Assembly (NCBI RefSeq): GCF_947495845.1
Contig: NZ_CANMAO010000014.1
Coordinates: forward strand, 1-57,595
Length of the DNA stretch: 57,595 nt
Direction of reading: 5' to 3'
Source: an uncultured Endozoicomonas sp.
GTDB lineage: Bacteria > Pseudomonadota > Gammaproteobacteria > Pseudomonadales > Endozoicomonadaceae
The translations under genes were made by a program, and so were the position numbers. Under the pieces are notes generated by a model. That model made no database searches. It was not told the DNA's origin and saw nothing but the letters and a program-made list of their open reading frames with translations. Positions within the stretch are counted from its first letter, which is position 1, and every line of letters begins with the position of its first letter. This document shows positions 45,811 to 54,673 of this stretch, piece by piece.

Positions 45811-45911
45811 AAGATTGTGGTGTTCAGCTATTTCTGGAAAGGGCAGCCATCATACATGATCACTGCCGTTGTTTTGCGTGTATTTTTTGATCTGGGGCAA
45901 GGTTTGGTTGA

Positions 45912-47315
45912 TCAGTTGTGATTGTAGCCGGCAGAATCTTCTTCTATACCTGCCTGTTGAACAGGATGCTTTTCAAAGTAATCAAGGCAACGCTTAAGGT
46001 CATCAATCAGCAAGTCAGCTAGATCTCTGGTAAAGCCATGACGCACCATAATTCGCATAATCACCAGATCTTCACGGTTAGCAGGCATAGAGTAAGCGGC
46101 GATTTGCCAGCCTCGGCTACGGATTCGATCCGACAGGTCGTATAGATTAAAGCCGGGTTTTAATCCTTTCTTTAATGACCAGCTCATGGCGGGGATACCA
46201 CCCTTGCCATCATAGATAATATCAAATACGCCTAAGTTTTCGATCTGTTTGCTGAGGTATTGGGCCGTGTCATAACAGGCTTGCTGTATACGTCGATAGC
46301 CTTCTTTTCCGAGCCTTAGAAAAATGTAGTATTGAGCGGCAATCTGCCCGCCGGGGCGGGAGAAGTTCAGGGCAAAAGTGGGCATGTTGCCGCCCAGATA
46401 GTTAACGTTGAAGATCAGATCTTCTGGGAGATCTTCTTTATCACGCCAAACCACCCAGCCTGCTCCTAACGGCGCCAAACCAAACTTGTGACCTGATGCG
46501 TTGATGGATTTAACTCTTGAGAGCCGGAAATCCCACTTAAGGTCGGGTTCACAGAACGGCGCCAGAAAGCCACCACTGGCAGCATCCACATGAACGGGAA
46601 TATCAAGCCCGGTATCTTTCTGGAGTTTATCAAGCGCTTTGCAGACCGCTTCGACCGGCTCGTACTGGCAGGTAAATGTGACGCCCAATGTTGGCACGAC
46701 ACCGATCGTATTTTCATCGCAGCGCTTAATTACTTCCTCTGGCGTCATTATGAGACGATCACCTTCCATGGGGATTTCTCGAAGCTCTACATCCCAGTAG
46801 CGGGCAAATTTATGCCAGCAAATTTGCACCGGGCCGCAGATCAGATTGGGTTTATCGGTGGGTTTACCTTTCTGTTGCATGCGCTCACGCCAGCGCCACT
46901 TCAACGCCATACCGCCGAGCATCGCAGCTTCGCTGGAGCCGGTGGTCGAACAGCCCAGCGTATTCACCGCATCGGGGGAGTTCCAGAGATCTGCCAGCAT
47001 ATGCACGCATCGGTTTTCCAGCTCGGCAGTTTGTGGGTACTCATCTTTGTCGATCATGTTTTTGTCGACGCATTCATCCATGATTTTATGGATTTCAGGA
47101 TCAACCCATGTCTGGCAGAAGGTTGCCAGGTTTTGGCGTGAGTTGCCATCCAGCATTAACTCGTCATGGACGATCTGATAGGCATGCCTGGGATCTTGCG
47201 AATTCTCTGGCATTTTGTATTTAGGCATACTGATGGATAAATCCGATGACGCATAAACGTCATCAGTCTTTTGAGTGTCAGTCGATTTTTTTTTGTGCAG
47301 AAAGTGGAGAGGCAT
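45912..47315 (-). CDS. gadB: Glutamate decarboxylase
   Basis: The 467-residue PLP-dependent enzyme converts glutamate to GABA and CO2, consuming a proton. It matches E. coli GadA/GadB closely: [16 protein letters not shown]-like start, [32 protein letters not shown] and the PLP lysine in [14 protein letters not shown]. The far C-terminus ([10 protein letters not shown]) contains a histidine as in the pH-gated E. coli enzyme. The frame is open from a TTG at 47369, but the ATG at 47313-47315 has GGGA upstream and is a better start. No GABA antiporter (gadC) is in the window. Confidence 0.93.
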   Translation of the reverse strand: MPLHFLHKKKSTDTQKTDDVYASSDLSISMPKYKMPENSQDPRHAYQIVHDELMLDGNSRQNLATFCQTWVDPEIHKIMDECVDKNMIDKDEYPQTAELENRCVHMLADLWNSPDAVNTLGCSTTGSSEAAMLGGMALKWRWRERMQQKGKPTDKPNLICGPVQICWHKFARYWDVELREIPMEGDRLIMTPEEVIKRCDENTIGVVPTLGVTFTCQYEPVEAVCKALDKLQKDTGLDIPVHVDAASGGFLAPFCEPDLKWDFRLSRVKSINASGHKFGLAPLGAGWVVWRDKEDLPEDLIFNVNYLGGNMPTFALNFSRPGGQIAAQYYIFLRLGKEGYRRIQQACYDTAQYLSKQIENLGVFDIIYDGKGGIPAMSWSLKKGLKPGFNLYDLSDRIRSRGWQIAAYSMPANREDLVIMRIMVRHGFTRDLADLLIDDLKRCLDYFEKHPVQQAGIEEDSAGYNHN

Positions 47316-47400
47316 AATAGATATTCCCGCTGCATAAACAGGGTTATGAAATTGAGCGACAGTGGACAACGTCCAAGACTGGCAAAATTATAGACTCTGT

Positions 47401-47434
47401 TGATCATTCCGTGTTCAAAAAATCAGAATGATCA
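47401..47434. promoter_or_regulatory. Inverted repeat in the gad upstream region
   Basis: TGATCATTC at 47401-47409 and GAATGATCA at 47426-47434 are perfect complements with 16 bases between. The site lies 86 bases upstream of the gad start and about 16 bases before the -35 element proposed for the RNA on the other strand. It could bind a dimeric regulator that controls both. Confidence 0.45.
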
Positions 47435-47449
47435 TCCGGATATTCTTAA

Positions 47450-47479
47450 TTTACGATGCGGATAATTGATCTATATGAT
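47450..47479 (+). promoter_or_regulatory. Candidate promoter of the RNA upstream of deoC
   Basis: TTTACG at 47450-47455 is followed after 18 bases by TATGAT at 47474-47479 (or after 16 by TATATG). This predicts a transcript starting near 47486, which leads into the folded region and terminator downstream. Confidence 0.4.
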
Positions 47480-47485
47480 GCTTTC

Positions 47486-47664
47486 TTCGTTCCATTTGCA
47501 TTACTGGCGGGAACCAGTAGCGCTAGCTGAGAAAGGCTTAGACTATGACCATTGCCTGTTCCAATAGATTAAGCCTCAGCAATGGACGAATGGGTTTGCA
47601 GATCGCTCTGCAGGCTCAGGTGGATGATCAGCGAAAGAACCCTGTACTCTTACGGGGTTTTTTT
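47486..47664 (+). ncRNA. Candidate structured RNA upstream of deoC
   Basis: About 180 bases with no good gene end in a strong intrinsic terminator (9-bp stem 47638-47659, T run to 47664). Helix A pairs 47526-47531 plus 47536-47540 with 47570-47580 (11 bp with a four-base bulge). Helix B pairs 47549-47555 with 47579-47585 (7 bp). The order is A, B, A', B', so the two either form a pseudoknot or compete, as they share two bases. A small hairpin lies at 47597-47612. This could be a small RNA or a riboswitch-like leader of deoC; I do not recognise any known family. Confidence 0.45.
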
Positions 47665-47729
47665 GTACTCGGCAAAAATGCGTTGTCGTAGAATCTCCCT
47701 TATATTATTGGAACAGTAACTTATTTCAT

Positions 47730-47762
47730 GCCAGACACGTGGGTCTGATGCACTTGTCTGGT
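47730..47762 (+). promoter_or_regulatory. Hairpin in the deoC leader
   Basis: GCCAGAC and GTCTGGT, with a G-T pair, enclose an inner GTG/CAC pairing, between the terminator at 47664 and the deoC start. It may be part of the leader structure or an operator; no further evidence. Confidence 0.35.
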
Positions 47763-47822
47763 GCTTAAGAGGAAGTCGCTTTAACCAGCGATAGCTCCTT
47801 AATCAATCCAGTGGACCTTCCC

Positions 47823-48611
47823 ATGACTGACCTGAATGCCCGTAGCCGTCAGGCACTGCAATTAATGGATCTGACCTCCCTGAACGACGATGATACGCCT
47901 GAAAAAATCATCGAGCTCTGCCATCAGGCTCATACTGAAGTTGGAAACACGGCAGCTGTCTGTATTTACCCACGTTTTATTCCAATTGCCAGAAGAACGC
48001 TGGACTCACTCGGTTTGTATAACGTGACAATTGCTACTGTCACTAACTTTCCTGCAGGCGGTGATGATATCGATATCGCAGTCGCAGAAACCAATGCAGC
48101 TATCGCCTATGGTGCTGATGAAGTTGATGTGGTGTTCCCATATCACGCATTTATGGCCGGTAATGAAGAGGTCGGTGCTGAACTGGTTCGCCGTTGCAAA
48201 GAAGTCTGTGCACAAAAAGGTATTTTGCTAAAGGTGATCATTGAAACCGGTGAGTTGAATGACCCTTCTCTGATCCGCAAAGCCAGTGAAATCTCCATTG
48301 AGGCCGGTGCTGATTTTATCAAAACCTCTACCGGTAAAGTGGCCGTGAATGCAACGCCTGAGTCGGCTCGCATTATGCTGGAAACCATTCGTGACAGCGG
48401 CAATACCAAGGTCGGTTTCAAACCTGCCGGTGGCATTAAAACCGCGGAGGATGCAGCGCTGCATTTGGATATGGCTGCTGAAATTCTGGGTGAAGACTGG
48501 ATCAACCGTAACCACTATCGCTTTGGTGCCAGTAGCTTACTTGGCAATCTGATGATTGCACTGGGTATTAAGAAAGGTAACGCCGGTGATACGGTAAGCG
48601 AAGGATACTGA
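47823..48611 (+). CDS. deoC: Deoxyribose-phosphate aldolase
   Basis: The 262-residue class I aldolase cleaves deoxyribose 5-phosphate to acetaldehyde and glyceraldehyde 3-phosphate, the last step of deoxynucleoside breakdown. It has [13 protein letters not shown] with the catalytic Asp, the Schiff-base lysine in [16 protein letters not shown] and the second lysine in [15 protein letters not shown]. The frame also runs from a GTG at 47811, but the ATG at 47823 gives the usual N-terminus. It is the first gene of a deoC-(deoA remnant)-kinase-like-deoB-deoD set. Confidence 0.96.
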   Translation: MTDLNARSRQALQLMDLTSLNDDDTPEKIIELCHQAHTEVGNTAAVCIYPRFIPIARRTLDSLGLYNVTIATVTNFPAGGDDIDIAVAETNAAIAYGADEVDVVFPYHAFMAGNEEVGAELVRRCKEVCAQKGILLKVIIETGELNDPSLIRKASEISIEAGADFIKTSTGKVAVNATPESARIMLETIRDSGNTKVGFKPAGGIKTAEDAALHLDMAAEILGEDWINRNHYRFGASSLLGNLMIALGIKKGNAGDTVSEGY

Positions 48612-48614
48612 GTT

Positions 48615-48911
48615 ATGTTTCTGCCGCAGGAAGCAGAAGGTTATGTTTCTACGATGAATACCCGTGAAGTTGGTCTTATTGTTGTGCAGTTGGGCGGTGG
48701 TCGAAAGCTCACCACTGATAGATTGGATTACAGCGTTGGTATTACAGAGATTTGTCGACTTGGCGATTGTATAGACCCATCACGGGCGATTGCCATGTTG
48801 CATGCTGATTCAACAGCTTCATGGGAACAGGCGGCAGCAATATTACGTGTAGCCATTGGGGTTATAGATCAAGCGCCTAAGGCGAATCCACTGGTCTACT
48901 CACTTCATTAA
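48615..48911 (+). pseudogene. deoA: Thymidine phosphorylase remnant (C-terminal quarter)
   Basis: The 98-residue frame matches only the last part of DeoA: EAEGYVSTMNTREVGLIVVQLGGG, DRLDYSVGITEICRLGD and the end PLVYSLH, about 98 of the usual 440 residues. The glycosyl-phosphate and thymidine sites are in the missing part, so it cannot be a phosphorylase. It starts from an ATG three bases after deoC with AAGGA upstream, so it may still be translated. E. coli has deoC-deoA-deoB-deoD; here the deoA place is kept but the gene is cut. A stand-alone small domain protein is less likely. Confidence 0.85.
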
Positions 48912-48978
48912 CACTCAAACTGGTTGAATATGGCTGATCTCCTAATCTGATTAATCAGATGCCCAAGGAGATAGCCTG

Positions 48979-49689
48979 TTGTTTTCAAATATGTACTTTC
49001 ATAAAAATGAGCACTATCGTTCTCGACTAGAACAAATGAATATCACCAATTTTGATCAGGCTATGTCGGTCGTGGTTGGCGATATTCTGGAAAAAGAGCC
49101 AAGCAGAGAAAGCCGGCGTATCAATATCAACGGTAAGGTTGCATACCTGAAAAGGCAATTCTCTGTCCCGAAGAGATTGTGCCTTGAAAGTAATCTGTTA
49201 TTGAAGCGGGCTCATACACCAGCGGTTAATGAAGACATCTACATTAAGCAACTAAAAGCCAGAGGCTTCCCAGTAATGGATGTCATGGCTGTTGGTGAGC
49301 GTCGGAGAAAAGGCTTTCCTGTGGAAGGTTTTATACTTGTTAATGAAGTATCTGGGTATCAGCTGGATCGATATTTAATGGATACAGATGATGAGGTTAT
49401 CACTGATAAGTTGCTGACAGCTTACGGTAAGCTGATAGCCAGATTGCATCAGCAGGGCTTTTACGCACCACTGCGAGTGAAAGATTTGATCATCACCAAT
49501 CTTGAAGAATGTGAGCTGGTGATGATTGACCGGGAAATTAGAAATCCATACCCACATATGCTTTCTAAAAAACGAGCTCAGCGCTCCCTCAGGGATGGTT
49601 TCCGTCGTACACGACGGGAGTTCAAGAAATTTAATAATGGCATGGAAGCCATTGTCATAAGCGCCTATCAAGAGCAGATGAACAGTTAA
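48979..49689 (+). CDS. LPS kinase-like protein (WaaP/InaA-type) with an altered catalytic loop
   Basis: The 236-residue protein resembles the lipopolysaccharide kinase (WaaP/InaA) fold: GKVAYLKRQFSVP with the ATP-site lysine region, a middle hinge FPVEGFILVNEVSGYQLD, then IARLHQQGFYAPLRVKDLII, in which the expected catalytic His-Arg-Asp or HxD is not seen, and LVMIDREIRNP, where the DFG-equivalent aspartate is kept. It may therefore be a weak or inactive kinase. A TTG start with AAGGAG eight bases upstream is best; ATG at 48991 is an alternative. It is out of place in the middle of the deo operon. Confidence 0.72.
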   Translation: MFSNMYFHKNEHYRSRLEQMNITNFDQAMSVVVGDILEKEPSRESRRININGKVAYLKRQFSVPKRLCLESNLLLKRAHTPAVNEDIYIKQLKARGFPVMDVMAVGERRRKGFPVEGFILVNEVSGYQLDRYLMDTDDEVITDKLLTAYGKLIARLHQQGFYAPLRVKDLIITNLEECELVMIDREIRNPYPHMLSKKRAQRSLRDGFRRTRREFKKFNNGMEAIVISAYQEQMNS

Positions 49690-49719
49690 TACCATTTTCA
49701 TAGGATGCAGGAGTAGCGA

Positions 49720-50952
49720 ATGAAGCGTGCAATTATCCTGGTAATGGACTCATTTGGCATTGGAGCCACCGCAGACGCTGATAAATTTGGCGATGTAGGC
49801 TCTAACACCATTGGTCACATTGCTCAGAGCTGTGCTGAAGGAAAAGCCGACATTGGTCGTGAAGGACCTTTGAAACTTCCTGAGTTGGGGAGTCTGGGCT
49901 TGATTCATGCAGCTAAAGAGTCCAGCGGTGAATTCCCAATGGGCATGCAAAACGATATGCCGATTGTGGGTGCTTATGGTTATGCTAAAGAGCTCTCCAG
50001 CGGTAAAGATACGCCCAGCGGTCATTGGGAAATGGCCGGTGTACCTGTTCTCTTTGAATGGGGTTATTTCCGGGATGAACAGAACAGCTTTCCGCAAGAA
50101 CTGTTGGATGAGCTGATCGATAAAGCCAGACTGCCTGGTGTGCTCGGTAACTGCCACGCTTCCGGCACCAGTATCCTTGAAGATCTTGGTGAAGAACACA
50201 TGAAAACCGGCAAGCCGATTGTTTATACCTCGGCAGACAGTGTTTTCCAGATTGCTTGCCACGAAGAAACTTTTGGCTTGGATCGTTTGATGGACGTTTG
50301 CAAAATCGCCCGTGAAATTCTTGAGCCATACAACATTGGACGTGTGATTGCCCGACCATTTACCGGCGATGATGCGGGTGATTTCCAACGCACAGGCAAT
50401 CGTCGTGATTTCTCCGTGTTACCACCGGCACCAACAGTGTTGGATAAACTGGTAGCCAGCGGTGGTGAAGTCGTCAGCGTTGGTAAAATTGCGGATATTT
50501 TTGCCCATCAGGGAATTACCAAAAAAGTAAAAGCAACGGGTATTCCGGCGCTGTTTGAAGCCACCCGTGAAGCCCTTCTGGAAGCTGGCGACAGAAGCAT
50601 TGTATTCACCAATTTTGTGGATTTTGACTCTTCTTTTGGTCATCGCCGAGATACAGCTGGCTACGCTTTAGCGCTGGAACAGCTGGATGCCATGTTGCCA
50701 GATCTGTTCTATTACATGAAAGACGATGATCTTCTGATCATCACTGCGGACCATGGTTGTGACCCTACCTGGCCGGGCACCGATCATACCCGTGAGCACA
50801 TTCCAGTGTTGGCATTTAGCAAAAATCTGAAACCCGGTTCACTGGGGCAGCGCGAAACATTTGCGGATATTGGTCAGACATTGGCGAGCTATTTTGATCT
50901 TGAGCCAATGGAATACGGCACGTCTTTTTTGCCGCAAATTTTGCACGATTGA
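49720..50952 (+). CDS. deoB: Phosphopentomutase
   Basis: The 410-residue metalloenzyme interconverts (deoxy)ribose 1- and 5-phosphates. It has the metal-site motifs [26 protein letters not shown] with the phosphorylated threonine, [17 protein letters not shown] and [26 protein letters not shown] lies upstream of the ATG. It links nucleoside phosphorolysis (DeoD) to aldolase DeoC. Confidence 0.97.
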   Translation: MKRAIILVMDSFGIGATADADKFGDVGSNTIGHIAQSCAEGKADIGREGPLKLPELGSLGLIHAAKESSGEFPMGMQNDMPIVGAYGYAKELSSGKDTPSGHWEMAGVPVLFEWGYFRDEQNSFPQELLDELIDKARLPGVLGNCHASGTSILEDLGEEHMKTGKPIVYTSADSVFQIACHEETFGLDRLMDVCKIAREILEPYNIGRVIARPFTGDDAGDFQRTGNRRDFSVLPPAPTVLDKLVASGGEVVSVGKIADIFAHQGITKKVKATGIPALFEATREALLEAGDRSIVFTNFVDFDSSFGHRRDTAGYALALEQLDAMLPDLFYYMKDDDLLIITADHGCDPTWPGTDHTREHIPVLAFSKNLKPGSLGQRETFADIGQTLASYFDLEPMEYGTSFLPQILHD

Positions 50953-51029
50953 TTGACCTGTGGCCTTGTGAACTATCCTGAATACGACAAAGATAGTATG
51001 TAATATTTTAAACCTGTGAGGACGGAATT

Positions 51030-51731
51030 GTGACTCCCCATATTAATGCTAAAGCTGGAGCCTTCGCTGAAACCTGTTTAATGCCCGGCGATCCACTGCG
51101 CGCTAAACATATTGCCGACACCTTTCTGGAAGGTGCTGAGCAGGTGACCGATGTTCGCAACATGCTGGGCTTCACCGGTACATACAAAGGCGAACGTGTA
51201 TCGGTGATGGGTTCAGGGATGGGTATCCCTTCTGCATCCATTTACTACAAGGAACTGATCACCGAGTACGGTGTTAAGAACTTGATCCGCGTTGGCTCCG
51301 CTGGTGCGATCTCTAAAGACGTTGAAGTACGCGACATCGTGATTGGTATGGGTGCCTGCACCGATTCCAAAGTGAACCGTATCCGTTTTAAAGATCAGGA
51401 CTTTGCAGCAATTGCTGACTATGTGATGTTGGAAAATGCAGTCAATGCGGCTCGTAAAATGAACTTGCCGGTTAAGGTCGGTAACCTGTTCTCTGCAGAC
51501 CTATTCTACAACCCGGATCCAACCATGTTTGATGTCATGGAAAAATACGGCATTCTGGGTGTGGAGATGGAAGCCGCGGGCCTTTACGGTGTTTGTGCTG
51601 AGTTTGGTGCAAAAGGTCTTGCGATCTGTACCGTCAGTGATCATATCCGTACAGGTGTTGCCCTGCCTCCGGAAGATCGTCAGAGCACCTTTAACGAAAT
51701 GGTTGAAGTGGCGCTGAATTCTCTGCTGTAA
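51030..51731 (+). CDS. deoD: Purine nucleoside phosphorylase, DeoD type
   Basis: The 233-residue hexameric-type enzyme splits purine (deoxy)nucleosides with phosphate into base and pentose 1-phosphate. It matches E. coli Deo[59 protein letters not shown] and [11 protein letters not shown] with the catalytic Asp. The start is GTG with GAGGA upstream. It ends the deo set, followed by a palindrome at 51740. Confidence 0.96.
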   Translation: MTPHINAKAGAFAETCLMPGDPLRAKHIADTFLEGAEQVTDVRNMLGFTGTYKGERVSVMGSGMGIPSASIYYKELITEYGVKNLIRVGSAGAISKDVEVRDIVIGMGACTDSKVNRIRFKDQDFAAIADYVMLENAVNAARKMNLPVKVGNLFSADLFYNPDPTMFDVMEKYGILGVEMEAAGLYGVCAEFGAKGLAICTVSDHIRTGVALPPEDRQSTFNEMVEVALNSLL

Positions 51732-51739
51732 ACGTACAA

Positions 51740-51770
51740 GGTCGGCAATCCCTTCAGGATTACCGGCCTG
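51740..51770. repeat. REP-like palindrome after deoD
   Basis: AGGTCGGCAATCC and GGATTACCGGCCT form a stem with one mismatch and a five-base loop. It is related to the palindrome at 37829-37860. It lies between converging genes and lacks a T run, so it may stabilise transcripts more than end them. Confidence 0.55.
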
Positions 51771-51779
51771 TCCGAATCC

Positions 51780-52418
51780 CTATTCGTTACCAACCCATTC
51801 TGTTTCTACAATCAGATCCAAAATCCAGCGCTTGCTGGAAGCATCCGCTGGTGGATTGGGCACATCAAACTCTTTAATTCGCAGGCGATAAGCGTTACCT
51901 TCCTGAAAATCAAAGCCTTCAATGTTACCGAAGTGCAGTGCCCAGGGTTCTTCTTCTGACTCTCGAATTTGCAGGCACTCCATCGGCGCCACGCCCATGC
52001 ATTCCGCTTTTTCTGGTGCAACGTAGATAAAACGGGTCAAGCCTTTACTCATATCAGGCATTTTTTCAAACACGTAACTGATTTCACCGCTGCTGAGCAC
52101 CAAATGCGTATCTGATAATTGAACCTGTGGTTCACTGGACAAAAGCTGCTTGAGTTGCTCTTCTCGGTCTGCGCCCTCGCCAAAGCATGCCATCATAGTG
52201 CTGGCTAATTGACCCACCACTAAATGCTCTCCGGACATTTTTGCAGAGCCAAACATCCGGTTACAGCCAGCATAGGCTGAGATACGATCTTTCTGGATAT
52301 CCAGCGTCATTGGCGGATTTTGCATGGGAGCAGATTCCTGCCAGTTACCTTCTGGCAAGGTGGTACAGCCAATAATAAAAGCCGACATGGCGATAACCCC
52401 GGATTGGAGGCACTTCAT
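51780..52418 (-). CDS. META and DUF4377 domain lipoprotein
   Basis: The 212-residue envelope protein has a lipoprotein signal ending in IIGC (Cys18), a META (HslJ-like) domain (about 35-115: ISAYAGCNRMFGSAKMSGEHLVVGQLASTMMAC) and a DUF4377-like domain (about 120-210: IYVAPEKAECMGVAPMECLQIR and the EGFDFQEGNAYRLRI strand). Such proteins are linked to heat or antibiotic tolerance in E. coli HslJ, but the role is poorly known. AGGAG precedes the ATG. Confidence 0.85.
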   Translation of the reverse strand: MKCLQSGVIAMSAFIIGCTTLPEGNWQESAPMQNPPMTLDIQKDRISAYAGCNRMFGSAKMSGEHLVVGQLASTMMACFGEGADREEQLKQLLSSEPQVQLSDTHLVLSSGEISYVFEKMPDMSKGLTRFIYVAPEKAECMGVAPMECLQIRESEEEPWALHFGNIEGFDFQEGNAYRLRIKEFDVPNPPADASSKRWILDLIVETEWVGNE

Positions 52419-52485
52419 TGAAAAACTCCTTCATCAAACACTGAAGATATAGGCCAAATCAGCAAGGTATTTTTTTGGAATAATA

Positions 52486-52499
52486 TTGATCTGGAGCAA
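52486..52499. promoter_or_regulatory. FNR/Anr-like site between the META and HiPIP genes
   Basis: TTGATCTGGAGCAA matches TTGAT-N4-ATCAA at nine of ten positions. It lies in the region between two diverging genes, 212 bases upstream of the HiPIP start. It would fit oxygen control of an electron carrier, but a chance match is possible. Confidence 0.3.
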
Positions 52500-52548
52500 T
52501 GTAATCAGCGTATGCAGATTATTCGTTGAAAGTTATTAATATACTCGT

Positions 52549-52578
52549 AAATGAAATAATAACCCGATTATTTCATTT
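52549..52578. promoter_or_regulatory. Perfect 12-bp inverted repeat between the META and HiPIP genes
   Basis: AAATGAAATAAT and ATTATTTCATTT are exact complements separated by AACCCG. The arms are AT-only apart from one base each, so it could be an operator for a dimeric regulator or a hairpin in a leader. The gap is about 292 bases, and no gene is seen within it. Confidence 0.5.
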
Positions 52579-52710
52579 GCTGTAGTTGATTCTCATTTGA
52601 AGTATAAACGAATGATTTTGTTTGTATTGGGGAATATAAACGGTCATTCACTTCATTAACGGTTGATTCAGCTCCAGACGAATAAAAACGGGATAAGATG
52701 AGGTTTCTCC

Positions 52711-53031
52711 ATGTCTGATAAACGCGGATCCACCCGGCGACGCTTTTTGCAAATGGCTGCAGCGACAGCGCTTATTCCACTGCTCAATATATCGAGCCGA
52801 CCGGCCAGAGCTGACGCTTTGCCGCCACTGGAAACTACCGATAAAAATGCCATTGCCCTGAACTATCGAAAAACGCAGGAAGAAGCCAAATCGGTTGATG
52901 GTTTCGAGGAAGGTAGAAAGTGTTCGAACTGCGCACTTTATGTTGCCAGTAACAGTGGCTGCGCACTCTTCCCGGGTAAGGCGGTGGAAGCGGAAGGTTG
53001 GTGTAAGGTTTGGGCGCCGAAGCCTGCATGA
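52711..53031 (+). CDS. High-potential iron-sulfur protein (HiPIP), Tat-exported
   Basis: The 106-residue protein has a twin-arginine signal (STRRRFLQMAAATALIPLL) and the HiPIP cluster-binding cysteines in KCSNCALY, GCALF and GWCKVW. HiPIPs are small periplasmic [4Fe-4S] electron carriers. The gene has AGATGAGG upstream as a ribosome site and ends at a strong terminator. It is alone, so its electron partners are unknown. A long frame on the other strand is its shadow. Confidence 0.9.
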   Translation: MSDKRGSTRRRFLQMAAATALIPLLNISSRPARADALPPLETTDKNAIALNYRKTQEEAKSVDGFEEGRKCSNCALYVASNSGCALFPGKAVEAEGWCKVWAPKPA

Positions 53032-53068
53032 AAAAAAATGGCAGAGGAAGAACTCTGCCATTTTTTTT
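53031..53068. terminator. Strong bidirectional terminator
   Basis: An A8 run, the stem ATGGCAGAG/CTCTGCCAT with a six-base loop, and a T8 run give a symmetric terminator between the HiPIP gene and the converging porin gene. Confidence 0.9.
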
Positions 53069-53076
53069 ACCTGTGC

Positions 53077-54489
53077 TTAAATTTCAAATGAATAGCTCAA
53101 CCACGCTCTGAGATATTTGGCGTTAGCCTGACCCGTAGCCATACGGAACTCTTTATCGTTGTGGTTGTAGGCGTATTGGGCTTTCAGGTTCAGATCTTTT
53201 AAGCCTACGTTAACAAAGTTGTACTTCACGGTCACATCATGCTCGTATTCGGAGACGTCTTTGGATTTTCCTCCAACCTTTTCCGCTTTCATGCCAGAGC
53301 CGTAAATGAAGTTATATCCTAGTGAAAGACCTTTCAGGCCACTTTCACTGAAGTCATATTCGCCACCAATCAGCCATGCTTTTTCTTTATCAAAATTGAA
53401 GTCAGAGTAGATGCTTGAGGTTGGCATACCATAGGCACCTTGGGTGTTATCACCGAAGTAATAATTGTAGTTTCCTATATATTCATAGCCTTCAGCAGTG
53501 TGAACACTGGTTGCAGTGCTCGCTTTGCTATAGGTAAATGCAGCCATAACAGATAGTGAATCAAAATCGAAAGTCGCACTCAGACCCATGGATTCTGCTT
53601 TATCTTTGAAGGGGGCTGGAGAAAATTCACTTTCCTTGCCTGGAGTAACAGCGTCATCCCACACCCAACGTTTACCGTCTTCTTTGGCATGGTAATACAT
53701 ACCTGCCAAGGTTAGTGTTGAATCATTGTTTAAGGGTAGTTTGTACGTAATATTTCCATTGTGGGATTTCACATATTTGTCAGCGAGACCATTTCGGTAC
53801 TGAAACTCCAAACTGCTGCTATTTCCCAAGTCAACGGTATAACTAAGCTCCATGCCTATGATGCCATCAATCTTTTGTCCTTTAGCGTTTTGAATATCAT
53901 GAAAGCCGGATTGTGTTCTCATGGATACTTTATCAACCCACGCGATTTTACCGGTCAGACCATCCAAATCTACGGCAGCATCCACACCCTGCCAGGCGCT
54001 GGGTACGGAGCGTGAACCCGAGATGGTAATCAATCCGGTTTCAACCAGCTGACGACCGACTTTAAGATTTGCGGAAACACCGTCATTCATGTCAGGCAGT
54101 TTAAAGTCAACCCAGAGTTGACCAAGGTTACCAAAACCATCGTTATCAGAGTTCAGCAAACCACCGGAACCACCGCCGTTGTTAGTTGTTTCATTACGAT
54201 CCTTCATATCTATTTTGGCTACTTGATAGAAGGACGCACCAAAGCCAACCACATCTGCAAAATGAGCAGTTTCTGCATTCAGCCAAAGCGCACCAGACCA
54301 TGCACCGGAATGCTCAGTCACACTATCTGCATCTTTGTTTTCTTGATCAAAATAAACGGATTGAATCTTACCATCAATTTTTCCAATATCGTCCATTGAG
54401 TCATTATTATGATTCGCCATAGCCGGAAGACTTAAAACTGCTACGGCATATGATAAAATTGAAGGTTTAAATATGGACAAAACATGCAC
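53077..54489 (-). CDS. OprD family outer-membrane porin
   Basis: The 470-residue protein has a signal peptide (cut near residue 25, AMA) and a porin barrel with the OprD-type pattern: LWVDFKLPDMNDGVSANLKVGRQ, LITISGSRSVPSAWQGVDAAVD, a middle ending in LEFQYRNGLADKYV, and the C-terminal aromatic end YLRAWLSYSFEI. OprD porins pass small carboxylates, amino acids or peptides. The start is uncertain: GTG at 54489 or TTG at 54480, both with poor ribosome sites. It lies 184 bases after tsx on the same strand. Confidence 0.88.
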   Translation of the reverse strand: MHVLSIFKPSILSYAVAVLSLPAMANHNNDSMDDIGKIDGKIQSVYFDQENKDADSVTEHSGAWSGALWLNAETAHFADVVGFGASFYQVAKIDMKDRNETTNNGGGSGGLLNSDNDGFGNLGQLWVDFKLPDMNDGVSANLKVGRQLVETGLITISGSRSVPSAWQGVDAAVDLDGLTGKIAWVDKVSMRTQSGFHDIQNAKGQKIDGIIGMELSYTVDLGNSSSLEFQYRNGLADKYVKSHNGNITYKLPLNNDSTLTLAGMYYHAKEDGKRWVWDDAVTPGKESEFSPAPFKDKAESMGLSATFDFDSLSVMAAFTYSKASTATSVHTAEGYEYIGNYNYYFGDNTQGAYGMPTSSIYSDFNFDKEKAWLIGGEYDFSESGLKGLSLGYNFIYGSGMKAEKVGGKSKDVSEYEHDVTVKYNFVNVGLKDLNLKAQYAYNHNDKEFRMATGQANAKYLRAWLSYSFEI

Positions 54490-54673
54490 CTGCTACATCA
54501 ATGAAAGTGAATGAGATAAGCAAGTATAGATGCAGATTTAAAAAGTGAAGGGATTTAAGACGCTGAGTATAAATATGACTCAATACTTACTTATTCTAAA
54601 ATATTTTTGATGTAATTATTTTAATAATGGTTTTATGCGTCCATGCCCAACTAAATGTGAATCCTATCCGAGT

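Noticed and set aside
46590-47141. 183-codon plus-strand frame
   Set aside because: It is antisense to glutamate decarboxylase, whose conserved motifs leave no doubt about the coding strand.
47545-47690. Plus-strand frame of about 46 codons through the RNA region
   Set aside because: It runs across the stem and T run of the terminator, has no good ribosome site, and the product is not recognisable.
52648-53061. Minus-strand frame of 137 codons over the HiPIP gene
   Set aside because: It is fully antisense to the HiPIP gene, which has clear cysteine motifs and a Tat signal, and it runs through the terminator.
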